This document shows positions 4,467 to 5,380 of a stretch of 5,380 nt of DNA, one piece after another. A program made the translations under genes and the position numbers. Below the pieces are notes generated by a model. It saw only the letters and a list, made by a program, of their open reading frames with translations, was not told where the DNA came from and ran no database searches. How positions within the stretch are numbered: the stretch's first letter is position 1; each line of letters begins with the position of its first letter. Source of the DNA: an uncultured Campylobacter sp. (GTDB lineage Bacteria; Actinomycetota; Actinomycetes; Mycobacteriales; Mycobacteriaceae); contig CAMIME010000073.1 of NCBI GenBank assembly GCA_946221035.1, positions 1 through 5,380 on the forward strand. Reading direction: 5' to 3'.

Positions 4467-5380
4467 ATGGCCCGGCTTCGCTTCAACAATTCCGCCAACC
4501 GCCGTCGCGGAACGTCCCTTGCTGCGCTCGCGGTAGGGGCTAGTCTCGTCGTGTCTTCGGCTCAGCCGGTCACATCGTCTGCGCAGGACATGCAACGCGC
4601 TCCGGTTGAATCGGGTGCAGAGGTTGGGGCCGTTAAGTACGCGGCGCAGTTCGTGCCAAATGGCCGGGGTGGCTGGGATCTTGCGCTCGAGGGTGACATC
4701 GATCCCGAAGCCCGGTTCCGGTGGGCCGATGACATGATCTATCGCCCGGGCTGGACGCTCGAGCTCAACGAGAAGAACGGAACCATCTCCGTCTTCATCA
4801 ACTACAAAGTCGACGGCTACAACGCCGACTTAAGGCAGCCCGCGCGCGTCGTGATGCACTGGCCAAACGAGCCGGAGCGAGCAACTCAGTTGATCACTCA
4901 GAGTTTCAACTACAAGCCTCCGACACAAACGAGCACGCCTCCAACTTCCCCGGCGACTTCGACGTCCCCCACCTCGACGACCTCAACTCCAACGGAACCG
5001 ACTTCCCCCACGACATCTACGACCTCGACGGAGCCGATTCCGCCAACGACGTCCACCACTTCGACGGAGCCGATTCCGCCAACGACGTCCACGACCTCGA
5101 CTGAGCCGATTCCGCCGACGACGTCCACCACCTCGACTGAGCCGATTCCGCCGACGACGTCCACCACTTCGACCGAGCCGACTCCGCCAACGACGTCTAC
5201 CACCTCGACTGAGCCGACCCCGCCGACGACGTCCACCACCTCGACTGAGCCGATTCCGCCGACGACGTCTATTACTTCGACTGAGCCGACTCCGCCGACG
5301 ACGTCAACGGAACCGACTTCCCCCGCGACGTCTACGACCCCAACGCAGCCGACCACGGCAACGCCGACGCCGACCACAAA
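4467..5380 (+). CDS. Secreted Thr/Pro/Ser-rich repeat protein, 3' end cut by window
   Basis: The frame is open from the ATG at 4467 to the window edge, giving 304 residues with no stop. Residues 1-39 look like a Sec signal peptide: basic MARLRFNNSANRRRG, hydrophobic TSLAALAVGASLVV, and a likely cut after SSA39. Residues about 40-150 form an unrecognised soluble domain with many aromatic and charged residues (YAAQFVPNGRGGWDLALEG, 58-76; RFRWADDMIYRPGWTLEL, 83-100; FINYKVDGYNADL, 110-122) and no cysteine. Residues 151-304 are almost only Thr, Pro, Ser and Glu, centred on eight 12-residue units TTSTTSTEP(I/T)PP (182-277). Such regions usually act as extended, often O-glycosylated stalks through the cell wall. 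A promoter, a ribosome binding site and biased codons support a real gene. I infer an exported or wall-associated protein; adhesin or enzyme cannot be told apart without the missing C-terminus, where an anchor or catalytic domain may lie. Confidence 0.85.
   Translation, partial: MARLRFNNSANRRRGTSLAALAVGASLVVSSAQPVTSSAQDMQRAPVESGAEVGAVKYAAQFVPNGRGGWDLALEGDIDPEARFRWADDMIYRPGWTLELNEKNGTISVFINYKVDGYNADLRQPARVVMHWPNEPERATQLITQSFNYKPPTQTSTPPTSPATSTSPTSTTSTPTEPTSPTTSTTSTEPIPPTTSTTSTEPIPPTTSTTSTEPIPPTTSTTSTEPIPPTTSTTSTEPTPPTTSTTSTEPTPPTTSTTSTEPIPPTTSITSTEPTPPTTSTEPTSPATSTTPTQPTTATPTPTT
5010..5297 (+). repeat. 36-bp tandem repeat, eight units, in frame
   Basis: Eight consecutive 36-bp units encode TTSTTSTEP(I/T)PP, with only one residue breaking the pattern apart from the I/T position (I for T in the eighth unit). 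Differences are mostly third-base changes (TCC/TCT, ACC/ACT, CCG/CCA). Degenerate units flank it on both sides (about residues 168-181 and 278-290). Because the unit is a multiple of three, gain or loss of copies changes stalk length without breaking the frame. Confidence 0.92.

Noticed and set aside
4478..4520. Twin-arginine (Tat) signal in the secreted protein
   Set aside because: There is an RRR run at residues 12-14, but the residues after it (GTSL) do not fit the Tat consensus with a large hydrophobic residue, so a Sec signal is more likely.
4910..5377. Minus-strand frame of 155 residues rich in GSVEVVDVVGG repeats
   Set aside because: It is the antisense reading of the Thr/Pro repeat in the secreted protein gene. 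The plus frame has a promoter, ribosome binding site and signal peptide, while this frame has none.

Overview
The window looks like chromosomal DNA from a high-GC actinobacterium, most likely a Corynebacterium. This rests on the GC-rich codon use, a short-N-terminus Pta directly joined to AckA, the AckA variant sequence VFDTGFF, and actinobacterial-style promoters with weak -35 boxes. The species assignment is inference; no database was searched.

Layout from left to right. Positions 1-371 hold no credible gene and are filled with hairpin-forming repeats: two near-identical 108-bp copies and one partial copy. Positions 372-1340 on the minus strand encode a 322-residue protein with an AbiEi-like middle region and a Vsr/DUF559-type PD-(D/E)XK nuclease fold at its C-terminus. 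A 219-bp divergent intergenic region follows, with a promoter candidate for each direction. Next come pta (1560-2900) and ackA (2901-4106) on the plus strand. They abut with no spacer and form the acetyl-CoA / acetyl phosphate / acetate operon. Positions 4107-4466 carry no gene but hold a terminator candidate, more copies of the same hairpin repeat, and a good promoter with a palindrome at its predicted start site. From 4467 to the right edge, still open, runs a gene for a secreted protein: a signal peptide, an unrecognised domain of about 110 residues, and a long Thr/Pro/Ser-rich region built on eight 12-residue repeats.

Functionally, Pta and AckA interconvert acetyl-CoA and acetate through acetyl phosphate, with ATP made or used at the AckA step. 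The nuclease-like gene and the secreted protein gene are not obviously part of that pathway. The nuclease gene and pta-ackA are transcribed away from each other, and each runs out into the same repeat family.

The points most worth a second look are the hairpin repeat family (26-nt arms and an 18-nt loop conserved in three elements on both flanks), the secreted repeat protein cut by the window edge, and the orphan nuclease-like gene between the repeats and pta. No new multi-gene system is demonstrable from this window alone.
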